A stretch of DNA of 55,238 nt from a virus. The DNA lies in the IMG/VR virus record IMGVR_UViG_3300043436_001540, positions 1-55,238 of that record; one strand, 5' to 3'. Under the pieces are notes generated by a model. The model was not told where the DNA came from. It was given only the letters and a program-made list of their open reading frames with translations, and did not search any database. Each line of letters starts with the position of its first letter. Positions within the stretch are counted from its first letter, which is position 1. A program made the translations under genes and the position numbers. Shown piece by piece: positions 36,368 to 44,868 of the stretch.

Positions 36368-36389
36368 GGGAGGCTAACCGTGGCCTCCC
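36368..36389 (-). other. hairpin downstream of hsp20
   Basis: GGGAGGC/GCCTCCC with 8-nt loop, about 35 nt after the Hsp20 stop. No T-run on the minus strand. It may stabilise the mRNA 3' end or separate the genes. Confidence 0.5.
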
Positions 36390-36424
36390 GCGGGTTTATT
36401 ACGTAACCACCCGAACTAACAAGT

Positions 36425-36886
36425 TTACTCGTTAAGTAACTGTGATATAGGTTTCGGTACAATATGCCCAATAGAAATCTTGCGAGGCTTCTTTTCCTCA
36501 GGTACATGATTCTCAAGTCGGATTTGAAGCATACCATTATAAACTTGTGCACCTACGACTTCGACAGTATCGGCAAGGGTAAAACTACGGTTAAAGTTTC
36601 TTGCGGCAATACCACGATGTAGATATTTTGTTTCTTGTTCTTTTGGTGATGTCTCACCTTTTACAAAAAGTGTGCCACCGTGAACAGTAATATCCAATTC
36701 AGCTTCACTAAAGCCAGCTACAGCCAACTCAATAATATACGAATTATCGGCGGTTCTTACTATGTTATACGGTGGGTAATTTGTCATGGCAGTGTTTGCG
36801 GTATTCAACCGATTAATAAGGGAATCGAATCCAATAAAAAATGGGTCGTTGAGCATGTCTGCTGTATATTTACGAATAGTAGTCAT
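36425..36886 (-). CDS. hsp20: small heat-shock protein Hsp20
   Basis: 153 residues. Alpha-crystallin domain about 40-135: NSYIIELAVAGFSEAELDI, GGTLFVKGE, YLHRGIAARNFNRSFTLAD, and NGMLQIRLE, ending with a C-terminal anchor. It is an ATP-independent holdase that may help fold phage proteins and is widespread in T4-like phages of cyanobacteria and marine bacteria. A TATAAATA lies 58 bp upstream (36944-36951), so it is expressed late. Confidence 0.93.
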   Translation of the reverse strand: MTTIRKYTADMLNDPFFIGFDSLINRLNTANTAMTNYPPYNIVRTADNSYIIELAVAGFSEAELDITVHGGTLFVKGETSPKEQETKYLHRGIAARNFNRSFTLADTVEVVGAQVYNGMLQIRLENHVPEEKKPRKISIGHIVPKPISQLLNE

Positions 36887-36943
36887 ATAGTTCCTCCTAA
36901 AAGCAAGGTTAAAAATATAGGTCCCATTGGCAACCTACAATTC

Positions 36944-36951
36944 TATTTATA
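36944..36951 (-). promoter_or_regulatory. T4-type late promoter
   Basis: Exact TATAAATA upstream of hsp20, just after the regA stop. Confidence 0.68.
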
Positions 36952-36960
36952 CGAGTAGTC

Positions 36961-37356
36961 TTATTTCTTCTTACCAATTGAATATTTGGCGACCAATTCC
37001 CACTGATTCTTTTCAGAGTGTGAAAGAATTTTAATCTGTGAAAGCGGAGCAATAGGATCCTGGACCTTAGTTGCATGCACGGCTTTTACTAGACCCCATT
37101 CTTCCAATAGATTCACGATCGTATTTCTACGACCTTTATCTTCTTCATCAAAATTATTAATTTTACCATCAAGCATAAACAGTTCTTTAAAATGAACAAT
37201 GTAATACTTGCCTTGTTTATGCAAAATATGACACGACTGGTAGAGTTTCTTTTCTTTATGAGAAGCAATGCCAATACGAGTTAATGTTTCCTTGACCTTT
37301 AAAAAATTTTCATCATTTGGCAGCTCAATCTGCACAAGAGTATCTATCAAATTCAT
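36961..37356 (-). CDS. regA: translational repressor RegA
   Basis: 131 residues (T4: 122). Strong match to T4 RegA through FLKVKETLTRIGIASHKEKK and LYQSCHILHKQGKYYIVHFK, then EWGL and the final KYSIG. RegA binds start regions of early mRNAs and shuts off their translation, probably including the clamp loader genes next to it. Its start overlaps the gp62 stop. Confidence 0.96.
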   Translation of the reverse strand: MNLIDTLVQIELPNDENFLKVKETLTRIGIASHKEKKLYQSCHILHKQGKYYIVHFKELFMLDGKINNFDEEDKGRRNTIVNLLEEWGLVKAVHATKVQDPIAPLSQIKILSHSEKNQWELVAKYSIGKKK

Positions 37357-37751
37357 TTTTTAGTACCACCTTTTTCTTGTTCTTTTTTCATTATCTGAAT
37401 TTGTTCTTTAGTCAATAAGGATAGATACTCTCGGCCTACAATAGGGTTTACATTATAATATGCACACACAATATCTAAATCTTCATTGGCTTCATCTTTA
37501 ACCCACTTAGCCCAACGCTTATTAGGTCTCACCATATTTATTAGATACTCGTACTGTGCGCGCTTTTCAAGAGCATGATACATATTGACCTCATTGGCAA
37601 TAAGTACCGTGTCCTGAAAGTATGACAGTGCTTTATTTACAATCCAAGGGTTGTAATCCTTTTCGGCTAGATTGTCATTCTCACTATTACGCATCATGTT
37701 CTTTTTAGTCATCGTGATGCTATTTACATAATCAAATGGATTCACTGCCAT
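37353..37751 (-). CDS. 62: clamp loader small subunit, T4 gp62-like
   Basis: 132 residues from MAVNPFDYVNSITMTKK. NPFDYVNSI, YNPWIVNKALSYFQDTVL and NMVRPNKRWAKW mark the gp62 family. With gp44 it loads the gp45 clamp. Two ATGs are adjacent; the one at 37751 has GGAG 6 nt upstream. Position between gp44 and regA is as in T4, though two small genes lie between. Confidence 0.9.
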   Translation of the reverse strand: MAVNPFDYVNSITMTKKNMMRNSENDNLAEKDYNPWIVNKALSYFQDTVLIANEVNMYHALEKRAQYEYLINMVRPNKRWAKWVKDEANEDLDIVCAYYNVNPIVGREYLSLLTKEQIQIMKKEQEKGGTKK

Positions 37752-37920
37752 CATTCTCTCCAAAACTTATTTCATCAACCATTGCGGCACACTCTGCGCA
37801 TAATGGAAGGCTACCAGTTTTTTGGTTACCTCCATCATCATACTTGTACTGAAGTTCGCCACCATGATCGGTGATTTTTACATTACAAATAAAGCATTTT
37901 GGTTTCCCAAACCACTTCAT
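37732..37920 (-). CDS. small zinc-finger protein
   Basis: 62 residues. CFIC (9-12) and CAEC (41-44) form a four-Cys zinc site (MKWFGKPKCFICNVKITDHG onward). It overlaps gp62 by 20 nt and the upstream gene by 4 nt, so it is translated with them. Not known in T4 at this place. Possibly binds DNA or the clamp loader. Confidence 0.65.
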   Translation of the reverse strand: MKWFGKPKCFICNVKITDHGGELQYKYDDGGNQKTGSLPLCAECAAMVDEISFGENDGSESI

Positions 37921-38087
37921 TCAATACGACTCCATTTAACCCCAAAGAATAAGCGCTGCATGAACCTATGAAATGCATTTGGTTGCATACCTTCTTCAAC
38001 ATGCCATATCACTTTGGGGATAAGTTCACATCGCCATGTATGTTTTGGTGTTACGGCTATGGTTATGGCGGGATAAAAGTTGTCCAT
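37917..38087 (-). CDS. small protein of unknown function
   Basis: 56 residues, MDNFYPAITIAVTPKHTWRC onward, ending GVKWSRIE; basic and aromatic. The start overlaps the gp44 stop (TAATG) and the stop overlaps the zinc-finger gene (ATGA), so it lies in the clamp-loader operon by design. Not recognised. Confidence 0.58.
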   Translation of the reverse strand: MDNFYPAITIAVTPKHTWRCELIPKVIWHVEEGMQPNAFHRFMQRLFFGVKWSRIE

Positions 38088-39028
38088 TATTTCCAGTCAC
38101 ATTCCGCCATAAGAGTAGCCAAAGCGGCCACACGATTGATCTCAGAGTTAGCGACAAACGCTTCCTTGTACTGATATTCGGCTAGAGTAATAATAGCACC
38201 GGCAACACTGGTGGTAGATTTTAGTTTGGAGGGAAGGATATCGTACAGTGAACGATAGAGGACGTTTGAGTCAATGTCGGTATTCTCTGCAACCCATTTA
38301 CGTACATCCGTAAACTTTTTATCTTTCATATGACCGATAAGAGCATTAATGCTATCATCAGCTTTATTACTCAAAAGTCCAGAGTCAATCCGACCAGTAG
38401 CAGAATAACGCTGTAGTTCGTTAAGGACTCGGCGCCAATCAGGGAAATAAAGTTGAATAAACTCAGCAACAGTCTGTTGATCATATGTGACACTTTCGGT
38501 TTCAAGGATAGTTTTTACTCTATTGAAAAACTGACCGGCAAGTTTAGGGCGATCAGCTTTGGGAATGGAGAACTCAACAACTGAACATCTTGAATGCAGA
38601 GGTTCGATAATACGGTTTTTAAAGTTACATGTCAGAATAAATCCACAGTTATTAGAGAATTCCTCCATGAAGTTACGCAGAGCCGGTTGAGTCGAGTTTG
38701 GATTTAGATAATCTGCCTCGTCAAGAATAACATATTTTCTGCCACCGGTAAATGAAATTGACGACGCGAAGTTAGCAATCTCGACCCGAAGTGTGTCAAT
38801 ATTACCATTCATCGAGCCGTTAATAGTAATGTAGTCAGCACCAAGTTCATTCAACATAGCCTTGGCAATGGTGGTTTTACCAACACCTGCTCGACCAGTG
38901 AGTAGAAGATTAGGGACATTCTTTTGATCAACGAATTGTTGAAATGTGGCTTTGAGTTGTGCAGGAAGAATAGTATCGCTTACAGTACGAGGACGATACT
39001 TTTCCACCCAGAGAAAGTCTTCTTGCAT
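38087..39028 (-). CDS. 44: clamp loader ATPase, T4 gp44-like
   Basis: 313 residues. AAA+ motor: Walker A GRAGVGKTT (45-53), Walker B VILDEADYL, sensor LTCNF, arginine finger LHSRCSVVEF (SRC motif). Opens and loads gp45. First residues LWVEKYRPRTVSD are the classic clamp-loader start. Confidence 0.96.
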   Translation of the reverse strand: MQEDFLWVEKYRPRTVSDTILPAQLKATFQQFVDQKNVPNLLLTGRAGVGKTTIAKAMLNELGADYITINGSMNGNIDTLRVEIANFASSISFTGGRKYVILDEADYLNPNSTQPALRNFMEEFSNNCGFILTCNFKNRIIEPLHSRCSVVEFSIPKADRPKLAGQFFNRVKTILETESVTYDQQTVAEFIQLYFPDWRRVLNELQRYSATGRIDSGLLSNKADDSINALIGHMKDKKFTDVRKWVAENTDIDSNVLYRSLYDILPSKLKSTTSVAGAIITLAEYQYKEAFVANSEINRVAALATLMAECDWK

Positions 39029-39057
39029 GTTTCACCTTTGCATATTATAAGATAGTC

Positions 39058-39086
39058 ATCATAACATATAAGGGGGAGTTTGTCAA
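39058..39086 (-). promoter_or_regulatory. sigma-70 promoter before gp44
   Basis: TTGACA (39081-39086), 17 bp, TATGAT (39058-39063). The -35 hexamer is the loop of the inverted repeat at 39072-39093. Confidence 0.75.
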
Positions 39087-39093
39087 CTCCCCC
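39072..39093 (-). terminator. GC hairpin overlapping a promoter
   Basis: GGGGGAGTT/AACTCCCCC-type inverted repeat after the stop of the gene at 39104, without a T-run. It may be a weak terminator or mRNA end while its loop carries the -35 of the next unit. Confidence 0.55.
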
Positions 39094-39103
39094 AGTATAA
39101 TTT

Positions 39104-39322
39104 TTATTCTGAAGCTTCAGGGGCAGATTCCTGCGCGACCGGTTCTTCTACTGGTGCCGCAGTTTGTTCCTGACTGGCCTTCAGAAATGCCGTGAGTCGG
39201 TTATAAAGAATACCGACCTCTGCTGCCTCACTTGCACGGAATGCGCCACGGCTTACAGCGGCATCGATAACCTGAGCAGCATTAGCGATGTCGTTGAGTG
39301 TAATACCTGGTTGATTTTCCAT
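39104..39322 (-). CDS. small acidic protein downstream of the clamp gene
   Basis: 72 residues, MENQPGITLNDIANAAQVID onward, helical with an Ala/Glu/Pro-rich tail (EEPVAQESAPEASE). Proteins of this type follow gene 45 in several marine T4-like phages. GGAGG precedes the ATG. Unknown role. Confidence 0.6.
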   Translation of the reverse strand: MENQPGITLNDIANAAQVIDAAVSRGAFRASEAAEVGILYNRLTAFLKASQEQTAAPVEEPVAQESAPEASE

Positions 39323-39324
39323 TT

Positions 39325-39984
39325 TTATCCTCCGAATTTACTATTCTTTTCAATTGCAATGTAATATTGAACGTTATCTGCTTTAAAATGCGCCATGCCT
39401 TTAGACGACAAGGATACCTTGTAATCCTTAGACATAACCTTGAGGTTTTCAACTTTAATAATAATCTCGAAAACCAATCCAGACTCACCGACAATAACGT
39501 CAAACACATCGGCGGTTGGATTCTTAGAGTCGATAGCAGCCATACGGACTACTTCGCCATCGCCCTTAAATGCAATTTCATTGAGCTGTAGAACAGATGC
39601 AGCACGAATGACTTTTTGAATGTCGTCCCAATTTACATCAACCTGAACTTCGGCATCTGGCAAATTAATAGCACGATCGGGTGGGACTACAATCATTGAT
39701 TCAGCCGCATAGGTATAGTTGACACGGCTACGATTAGACGAGATAGAGAACTTTGTATCAAGAAACTCAACCTCGGGGTTATCAAAGAGAGATAGAGTTG
39801 CAAGGAACCGAGACAGATCATAAACTGCGGCGGTTGATTTCACTTCCTCATCAATGATAGCCTCGGCCATAACTGATTTCGAAGGTGAAATAGTACGAAG
39901 CAACTTACCTGCTTTAAACACTACACTTGGGTTAATACCCGAAAAGTTCTTGAGTACGGATAGAGTATTTTCACTGAATTTCAT
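39325..39984 (-). CDS. 45: sliding clamp, T4 gp45-like
   Basis: 219 residues (T4: 228). Starts MKFSENTLSVLKNFSGINPS; two repeated beta domains of the PCNA type. It tethers gp43 to DNA and also activates gp55-dependent late transcription. The stop-to-start overlap with the upstream glycosyltransferase couples them. Confidence 0.94.
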   Translation of the reverse strand: MKFSENTLSVLKNFSGINPSVVFKAGKLLRTISPSKSVMAEAIIDEEVKSTAAVYDLSRFLATLSLFDNPEVEFLDTKFSISSNRSRVNYTYAAESMIVVPPDRAINLPDAEVQVDVNWDDIQKVIRAASVLQLNEIAFKGDGEVVRMAAIDSKNPTADVFDVIVGESGLVFEIIIKVENLKVMSKDYKVSLSSKGMAHFKADNVQYYIAIEKNSKFGG

Positions 39985-40928
39985 TATTTCATCCTTTTAA
40001 GTTTATCTACCGCCCGGCGTTGCTGACGGTTAAGGTTAGGTCCATTATTAACATTATCACCTGAATCAGAATTTGTCAACGGTTCTTTATAATATTTTTC
40101 ATTTGATTCTTTACTTGCCGTAGGCGATGCTTGAATTGCGGCAAGTGCGGCAAGACTTCCGTCGAATACATATGAACCTACGTGCTGTAGTTCCATCCAT
40201 GGACACATATAGATCTTGAGCCCTGCTTTTCGAGCATAGTAACTAAACATATAGTCCTCAGAGAGGTACCGCTTAGTCTCAGGTTCAATGATACAATCAA
40301 AGAATGCCGTAATTTCACGAGTACCATCAAAATGTTCGGTACGTGCATGGTCAGGTTTATAACTCAACTCTGGGTATGCTGCGGCATATTTTACAAGAGT
40401 ATCACGGTGGATACACATGAAGCCAGTGCCACCTTCACGGATTTCAACCGGTTCATCAATACGGAATTCATTGACGTTTGATGCTGGATTGAATACAAAG
40501 TCACCAACAAACTTCTGAAGATTGAATGGATTCTTGGCATATCCAAGTTCAACAGCTCTCTTGATCTTTTCCCACGAAATAGATTTCTTAGGATATGGAC
40601 CAGTTACAACATCACGACCTTGTTCTGGGTCAGTCAAATGCATAAGAGTAAAGACATCCTTATAAGAGAATCCAATATCGGAATCAATAAAGATAAGATG
40701 CGTATAGTCAGACCGCAGGAATTCATCAACGCAATAGTTACGAGCTCGTGTAATCAGACTTTCATTGAATAGGTAATAGAATTTTACCTCAATACCATAT
40801 TTAGCACAAGCCATAGCCAAATCATTAGTCGATTTAGTATAGATACCGGCACATTGACCGCCATACATAGGTGTCGCAATAAAAAGCTTTTTACCCTTTA
40901 GATCATCGACTGTAATTTTAATTTCCAT
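39984..40928 (-). CDS. GT-A-type glycosyltransferase-like protein
   Basis: 314 residues. FIATPMYGGQCAG at the nucleotide-binding start, LIFIDSDIGF (about 78-87) with the DxD metal motif, and GTGFMCIHRDTL later, matching phage nucleotide-sugar transferases. A Ser/Asn-rich C-terminal tail ends RQQRRAVDKLKRMK. It transfers a sugar from a nucleotide donor to DNA, protein or surface glycan; the acceptor cannot be seen. First gene of the sugar cassette after gp45. Confidence 0.75.
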   Translation of the reverse strand: MEIKITVDDLKGKKLFIATPMYGGQCAGIYTKSTNDLAMACAKYGIEVKFYYLFNESLITRARNYCVDEFLRSDYTHLIFIDSDIGFSYKDVFTLMHLTDPEQGRDVVTGPYPKKSISWEKIKRAVELGYAKNPFNLQKFVGDFVFNPASNVNEFRIDEPVEIREGGTGFMCIHRDTLVKYAAAYPELSYKPDHARTEHFDGTREITAFFDCIIEPETKRYLSEDYMFSYYARKAGLKIYMCPWMELQHVGSYVFDGSLAALAAIQASPTASKESNEKYYKEPLTNSDSGDNVNNGPNLNRQQRRAVDKLKRMK

Positions 40929-41356
40929 TATTTCTTCTCCAATTTAGCATTATCTAGTTGCTGGTTAATCCATTTTGCACATTCTTTTGCAGTCAATGCG
41001 TTCTCGGAGACCTTAGGCATTCTATCATCCGTTCCAATACCACGAATAACAGATGCTGATAACATCATAGCAGAAGCCATGATCATGCAGACTTGATGAA
41101 GATTTGAACCATCAGCGCCATTATCATAATCATGCCCTCGCTCAAAGTCATCAATGTGACGTTTAAGACTGTCAATCATTTGCTGCCACGGTAGACCTTT
41201 TTCCCAGTTACGATTAGCATATTTCTTGGCGCCATATTCAAGAGAAGTAGCACCGGCGGCCAAAGCCTCAAGTGGTAACTGTCTAAAATATGGAATACCA
41301 AGTGCTTCACGAGCTGCCCCGGTCTCCGATTCATTGTATTTATATGTAGGATTCAT
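40928..41356 (-). CDS. dATP/dGTP diphosphohydrolase-like (DUF5664 / MazG-like)
   Basis: 142 residues. Y-GAKKYANRNWEKGLPW, then SLKRHIDDFERGHDYD (Glu/Asp Mg ligands) and SNLHQVCMIMASA, the all-alpha NTP pyrophosphatase pattern of DUF5664. Members hydrolyse dNTPs to dNMPs. In a phage that modifies bases it would clear unwanted nucleotides. Overlaps both neighbours by 1-4 nt. Confidence 0.75.
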   Translation of the reverse strand: MNPTYKYNESETGAAREALGIPYFRQLPLEALAAGATSLEYGAKKYANRNWEKGLPWQQMIDSLKRHIDDFERGHDYDNGADGSNLHQVCMIMASAMMLSASVIRGIGTDDRMPKVSENALTAKECAKWINQQLDNAKLEKK

Positions 41357-42003
41357 CTTTCCACCTGATCTAGATCATTTTCTGCACGAATAATTGCCTG
41401 AAGTCGTAGTACATCAGCGGCAATATCAAAGCGACTATCGTGTTTTACAAAGGTGACTGCCCAATACCTTTCATCCGCTACAGGTACAAAGCCATTGATT
41501 TTCGGAAAGTCAAACTTAGCATCAATGTATGTACGAGTATCGCGCACAAGCCACGGATTCAGATTATCGGTAATTGCTGTAAATTTATTATGCCACGATG
41601 CTACTTTCTGTAGCAAAATAGGGTCAAAGGTGTTCGATCTTGACCACCAATAACCTATATCTCTATCACTAACATATTCTACAAATTTGTCAACAAAATA
41701 TTCAGTTGATACATCTTTAGAACTTGGGTTAAGAACTTTTTTGGCTTCAGGCCCCTGTGATTCCCACCACTCAAGATCACGTTTTGTAAACTTACAGCCG
41801 AAAACTTCACACTGTTCCTTGACCTTCAGTTTATAGTTCTGGGAAAGGTCGACAAGTTCCAATAGGGAATATGGTTTATTTGTAAATCTATTCCAATCGA
41901 ATGCTACAAAAGAACAATCCAGAAGTGGGATCTTAAAAACATCCTGACCCATAGTCTCGAAGTCAATGATCAGATGTTCGTTATCATAGGCTTTACTTTT
42001 CAT
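41353..42003 (-). CDS. 3'-5' exonuclease, T4 DexA-like
   Basis: 216 residues. DEDD-type motifs: LIIDFETMG (ExoI), YWWSRSNTFDPILL (ExoII), KHDSRFDIAADV (ExoIII). It degrades single-stranded DNA or RNA 3' ends. Similar in length and motif spacing to T4 DexA (227 residues). Confidence 0.85.
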   Translation of the reverse strand: MKSKAYDNEHLIIDFETMGQDVFKIPLLDCSFVAFDWNRFTNKPYSLLELVDLSQNYKLKVKEQCEVFGCKFTKRDLEWWESQGPEAKKVLNPSSKDVSTEYFVDKFVEYVSDRDIGYWWSRSNTFDPILLQKVASWHNKFTAITDNLNPWLVRDTRTYIDAKFDFPKINGFVPVADERYWAVTFVKHDSRFDIAADVLRLQAIIRAENDLDQVER

Positions 42004-42356
42004 TAAACGAACTCTGCCAAATTAGGAGGTTGCCAACCTTCAGGCTTCAATACCTTACCATCTTCACGTTTACGGACCTTACCAGTTACAGAATCAATTT
42101 TGGCAAAGTTTGTGCGCATGACTTCTTCCCAAGCACCAGGTCCATCAAAACCACCCGCACGGATAGCACCAATGGTGACAACCAAAATATCAATAAGAGC
42201 ATCTAGTTGTTCAATACGATCACTAGCGTCAACCGCTTCTAGCAACTCATTAAATTCTTCATGAATTAGGGTCAGATACATGTTATAGTTATCAACACTG
42301 GGCTTTTGGTCGCAGGCCGTGTGAAAGATGTCAATATCGTCAAATACGTCAGTCAT
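42003..42356 (-). CDS. MazG-like nucleoside triphosphate pyrophosphohydrolase
   Basis: 117 residues from MTDVFDDIDIFHTACDQ, start chosen at 42356 (GAGGT 6 nt upstream) rather than 24 codons earlier. LIHEEFNELLEA (EExxE) and LDALIDILVVTIGA (ExxD-type) form the Mg site of all-alpha NTP-PPases. It may cleave dNTPs or ppGpp. Typical for marine T4-like phages. Confidence 0.82.
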   Translation of the reverse strand: MTDVFDDIDIFHTACDQKPSVDNYNMYLTLIHEEFNELLEAVDASDRIEQLDALIDILVVTIGAIRAGGFDGPGAWEEVMRTNFAKIDSVTGKVRKREDGKVLKPEGWQPPNLAEFV

Positions 42357-42363
42357 TGTTACC

Positions 42364-43188
42364 TCAGTTATAATTAATGTTCTGTTCTTTTTCACGATCA
42401 TCCTTTTCATATGCAGAACGATATGCATTATTTACAGCAATCACCTCACGAAGAACAGTCAGAGAAGGATCAAAGTTGAGTAGGGCGGCAGTGTCCTTGG
42501 GGAAACATGCACCGCCAAAGCCACGCTTACCATCGAAGCCAGGAACAGCAGTATGTGATTTACCAATACGAGGATCAGTCAACATGGCATCAAGAATGAT
42601 ACTGTAGTTACCATTACACTTACTAATGGTATCGTAGTACTGATTAAACCAAAGTACTTTAGACGCAAGGAATGAATTGATGCCATATTTCACCAATGAA
42701 GCTTCAACAGCACTCATAATGTGAACCGGGGCTTCCTTGCACGATGAATGTGCTTTATAAAATGAATGCAACATTTCACACTTGACTTTAACACCGCCGT
42801 AAATCTGCATCGGTGGGTTTACAAAGTCTTCATTTGCGGCTTTTTCGGTAAGAAACTCTGGGTTATATACAAAGTTATGGTAGTTCTTTGCATATAAAGC
42901 AACATTATCGGGCGTAACAGTTGATTTTAGAACGATGAGCCCACCCACCTTAGTGCCAAGGTAATCAATAACACTTTCAACAATAGAAACATTGATAGAA
43001 CCATCAGCGCCCATAGGAGTCGGTACTGCAACAAATGTCACATCGGGATCAAAATCGACCAACTCTGAAATGTCAGAGCCGAGTTTGGGATCAATTAATT
43101 TCTTTATGACATTACGATTGAAGCCGAAGTCAACCGCCTTACCTACAAATCCGTAACCAACAATGGCCAATCTAAGCTTTTTCATCAT
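42364..43188 (-). CDS. UDP-glucose/GDP-mannose dehydrogenase family protein
   Basis: 274 residues, short for the family (about 390-430). Rossmann start LRLAIVGYGFVGKAVD, FVAVPTPMGADG, LKSTVTPD, and catalytic Cys in GFGGACFPKDTAALL. It oxidises C6 of a nucleotide sugar to a uronic acid using NAD. The third domain is reduced, so sugar binding may differ. Overlaps the epimerase stop (ATGA). Confidence 0.85.
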   Translation of the reverse strand: MMKKLRLAIVGYGFVGKAVDFGFNRNVIKKLIDPKLGSDISELVDFDPDVTFVAVPTPMGADGSINVSIVESVIDYLGTKVGGLIVLKSTVTPDNVALYAKNYHNFVYNPEFLTEKAANEDFVNPPMQIYGGVKVKCEMLHSFYKAHSSCKEAPVHIMSAVEASLVKYGINSFLASKVLWFNQYYDTISKCNGNYSIILDAMLTDPRIGKSHTAVPGFDGKRGFGGACFPKDTAALLNFDPSLTVLREVIAVNNAYRSAYEKDDREKEQNINYN

Positions 43189-44057
43189 ACATTCCAATCA
43201 TTTGCTTTTAATTCATTGATCCAATTGGACAGATATCTTGTCGGTCTCCAACCAAGTTCACGAGTCTTGGCATCAACCACCGGAGCTGACATACGATTAC
43301 CCTGTCGTTCTGGTAGCATTATAACACTTGACTTTGAATTGTCAAACATTTTGGCAATATCCAGGATAGAATAATCGAACTGATGGCCAATACCATATTC
43401 ATCGCCCTGACCTTGCTGACCGATGAGAACCAAAGCATCAACGATATCGTCCACATGAGTGAAGTTACGAGTTTGAGTACCGGGTGATACCACAGTAAGA
43501 GGTTGGCCGTTCTTCATAGCTTCACGGAACTTGGCAATCAGAGTGGCGTATTTACCGGATGCAATCTCACGCTTACCATAGACATTGTAGAAGTACGTGA
43601 TGGCATACTCAATATCATTCCATTGGCAATATTGCTTCACGAGTTCAGTATTCGATGCTTTTGACCATTGATACGGACTGACAACATCAACCTCGGCAAA
43701 CTTTGTTGACGAACCGGCGTAGATCAGTTTGGCTTCACATTGTTTTACGAACTTAAGCACCTCGTATGTCCCTACTTTATTGTAGTTCCACACAAGTTCC
43801 ATATCGTCAAACGATTGCTCTACTCGAGAATACTCACCGAGATGATACACATAATCAAAGTCACGACCATGTAACAACGACATGATTTCCTCAGTGCTTC
43901 CGGTAATATATTCAACACCGGGTACATGATTATCAGTCGACCCTGTAAAATAATTGTCGAGCGATGTGACCTCAAAGCCCATGGCCACCAAACGCTCTGA
44001 TAGGTGGCTGCCAATAAAACCGGCGCCACCTGTTACTAATACCTTAGCAATTCTCAT
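43185..44057 (-). CDS. NAD-dependent nucleotide-sugar epimerase/dehydratase
   Basis: 290 residues from MRIAKVLVTGGAGFIGSH. Extended SDR: GGAGFIG (NAD), YAGSSTKF, active-site YQWSK, and RNFTHVDDIV near the sugar site. It likely converts a UDP- or GDP-sugar at C4. The start at 44057 is coupled to the upstream small gene (TGATG). Confidence 0.88.
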   Translation of the reverse strand: MRIAKVLVTGGAGFIGSHLSERLVAMGFEVTSLDNYFTGSTDNHVPGVEYITGSTEEIMSLLHGRDFDYVYHLGEYSRVEQSFDDMELVWNYNKVGTYEVLKFVKQCEAKLIYAGSSTKFAEVDVVSPYQWSKASNTELVKQYCQWNDIEYAITYFYNVYGKREIASGKYATLIAKFREAMKNGQPLTVVSPGTQTRNFTHVDDIVDALVLIGQQGQGDEYGIGHQFDYSILDIAKMFDNSKSSVIMLPERQGNRMSAPVVDAKTRELGWRPTRYLSNWINELKANDWNV

Positions 44058-44212
44058 CAAATAAAATCCTCACCATATGTGCCTACGTAATATCGGTGAA
44101 CCATAGGCTCGCCGAGTTCTTTTTCTCTACGATGTACTTCCGACACTGTAGTATTATAGTATTTAGCCACTTTTTCATACAATTCTTCAACAAAATCTTT
44201 ATTGGGTTTCAT
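44057..44212 (-). CDS. small protein of unknown function
   Basis: 51 residues, MKPNKDFVEELYEKVAKYYN onward, ending YYVGTYGEDFI; charged helix then an aromatic tail. It is coupled to genes on both sides in the sugar cassette. Not recognised. Confidence 0.55.
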   Translation of the reverse strand: MKPNKDFVEELYEKVAKYYNTTVSEVHRREKELGEPMVHRYYVGTYGEDFI

Positions 44213-44769
44213 TATGCCGCTTTCAACATTTCAGTTTCAAGAAAAATTTCATCAGTCATAGTGCACAATTCGGTAAAAGTAGTCACTCGATATTGTTCCA
44301 ACTTGTTAATTCTATTTGTATTGGAATTCCAGGTGGCATCAATATTTTTGATAGTACCAGGTCCGTTCAGAAATGTCAACTTAATTTTTGTGTTAAGATG
44401 GGAGGCGGGTATATAGTAGTACATACAGGCATCAGTATGAGGGTTGTAAATAACCGCCCGAATAGAACCTTTTGTAATACCTGCACCGGATTCGATATTT
44501 GTAATCCGAACAGAATAGCAGTTGTTAGTGTTTTGTTGAGGATTTATCTTGATTGATCCTGTTTTACATTCAGTAAGGTCAGAAAAATCATGGTGTTCGC
44601 CGTCGACGAACTCATAACCACCGACTGCGGCCATGGTTTCCTCAATCATTTTTTCAATATTCATCCAACCCCAATGTGTATCCATAAAGGATTTCACTTC
44701 GGTTGAATTAGCAATGGATGGATGATATTCGCGGATGATTGTGTGATAGAGAGTTTTTGATTTGCACAT
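44212..44769 (-). CDS. putative nuclease-like protein (PD-(D/E)xK candidate)
   Basis: 185 residues. The central strand pair HHDFSDLTECKTGSIKI gives D-x-x-E-C-K, and KGSIRAVIYNP follows, which together resemble a PD-(D/E)xK core; the rest is not recognised. First gene after the promoter at 44793 and next to the TET-associated glycosyltransferase, so it could be an enzyme that attacks unmodified DNA. The assignment is a guess from one motif. Confidence 0.45.
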   Translation of the reverse strand: MCKSKTLYHTIIREYHPSIANSTEVKSFMDTHWGWMNIEKMIEETMAAVGGYEFVDGEHHDFSDLTECKTGSIKINPQQNTNNCYSVRITNIESGAGITKGSIRAVIYNPHTDACMYYYIPASHLNTKIKLTFLNGPGTIKNIDATWNSNTNRINKLEQYRVTTFTELCTMTDEIFLETEMLKAA

Positions 44770-44792
44770 GATGTGTCTCCTCTGTTAGTTAG

Positions 44793-44821
44793 AACATAAA
44801 ACATTCTAACACCAAAGTCAA
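44793..44821 (-). promoter_or_regulatory. sigma-70-type promoter
   Basis: TTGACT (44816-44821), 17 bp, TATGTT (44793-44798), 24 bp before the gene at 44212-44769. Confidence 0.6.
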
Positions 44822-44868
44822 CCCAAATAACACAGAAATTGCACATTTTTTGCATAAAAATAAACTTT

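Noticed and set aside
40928-41356. evidence for a diaminopurine (Z) genome
   Set aside because: A dATP/dGTP pyrophosphohydrolase alone is not enough; no PurZ-like synthetase or DpoZ-type polymerase is seen, and gp43 is of the T4 type.
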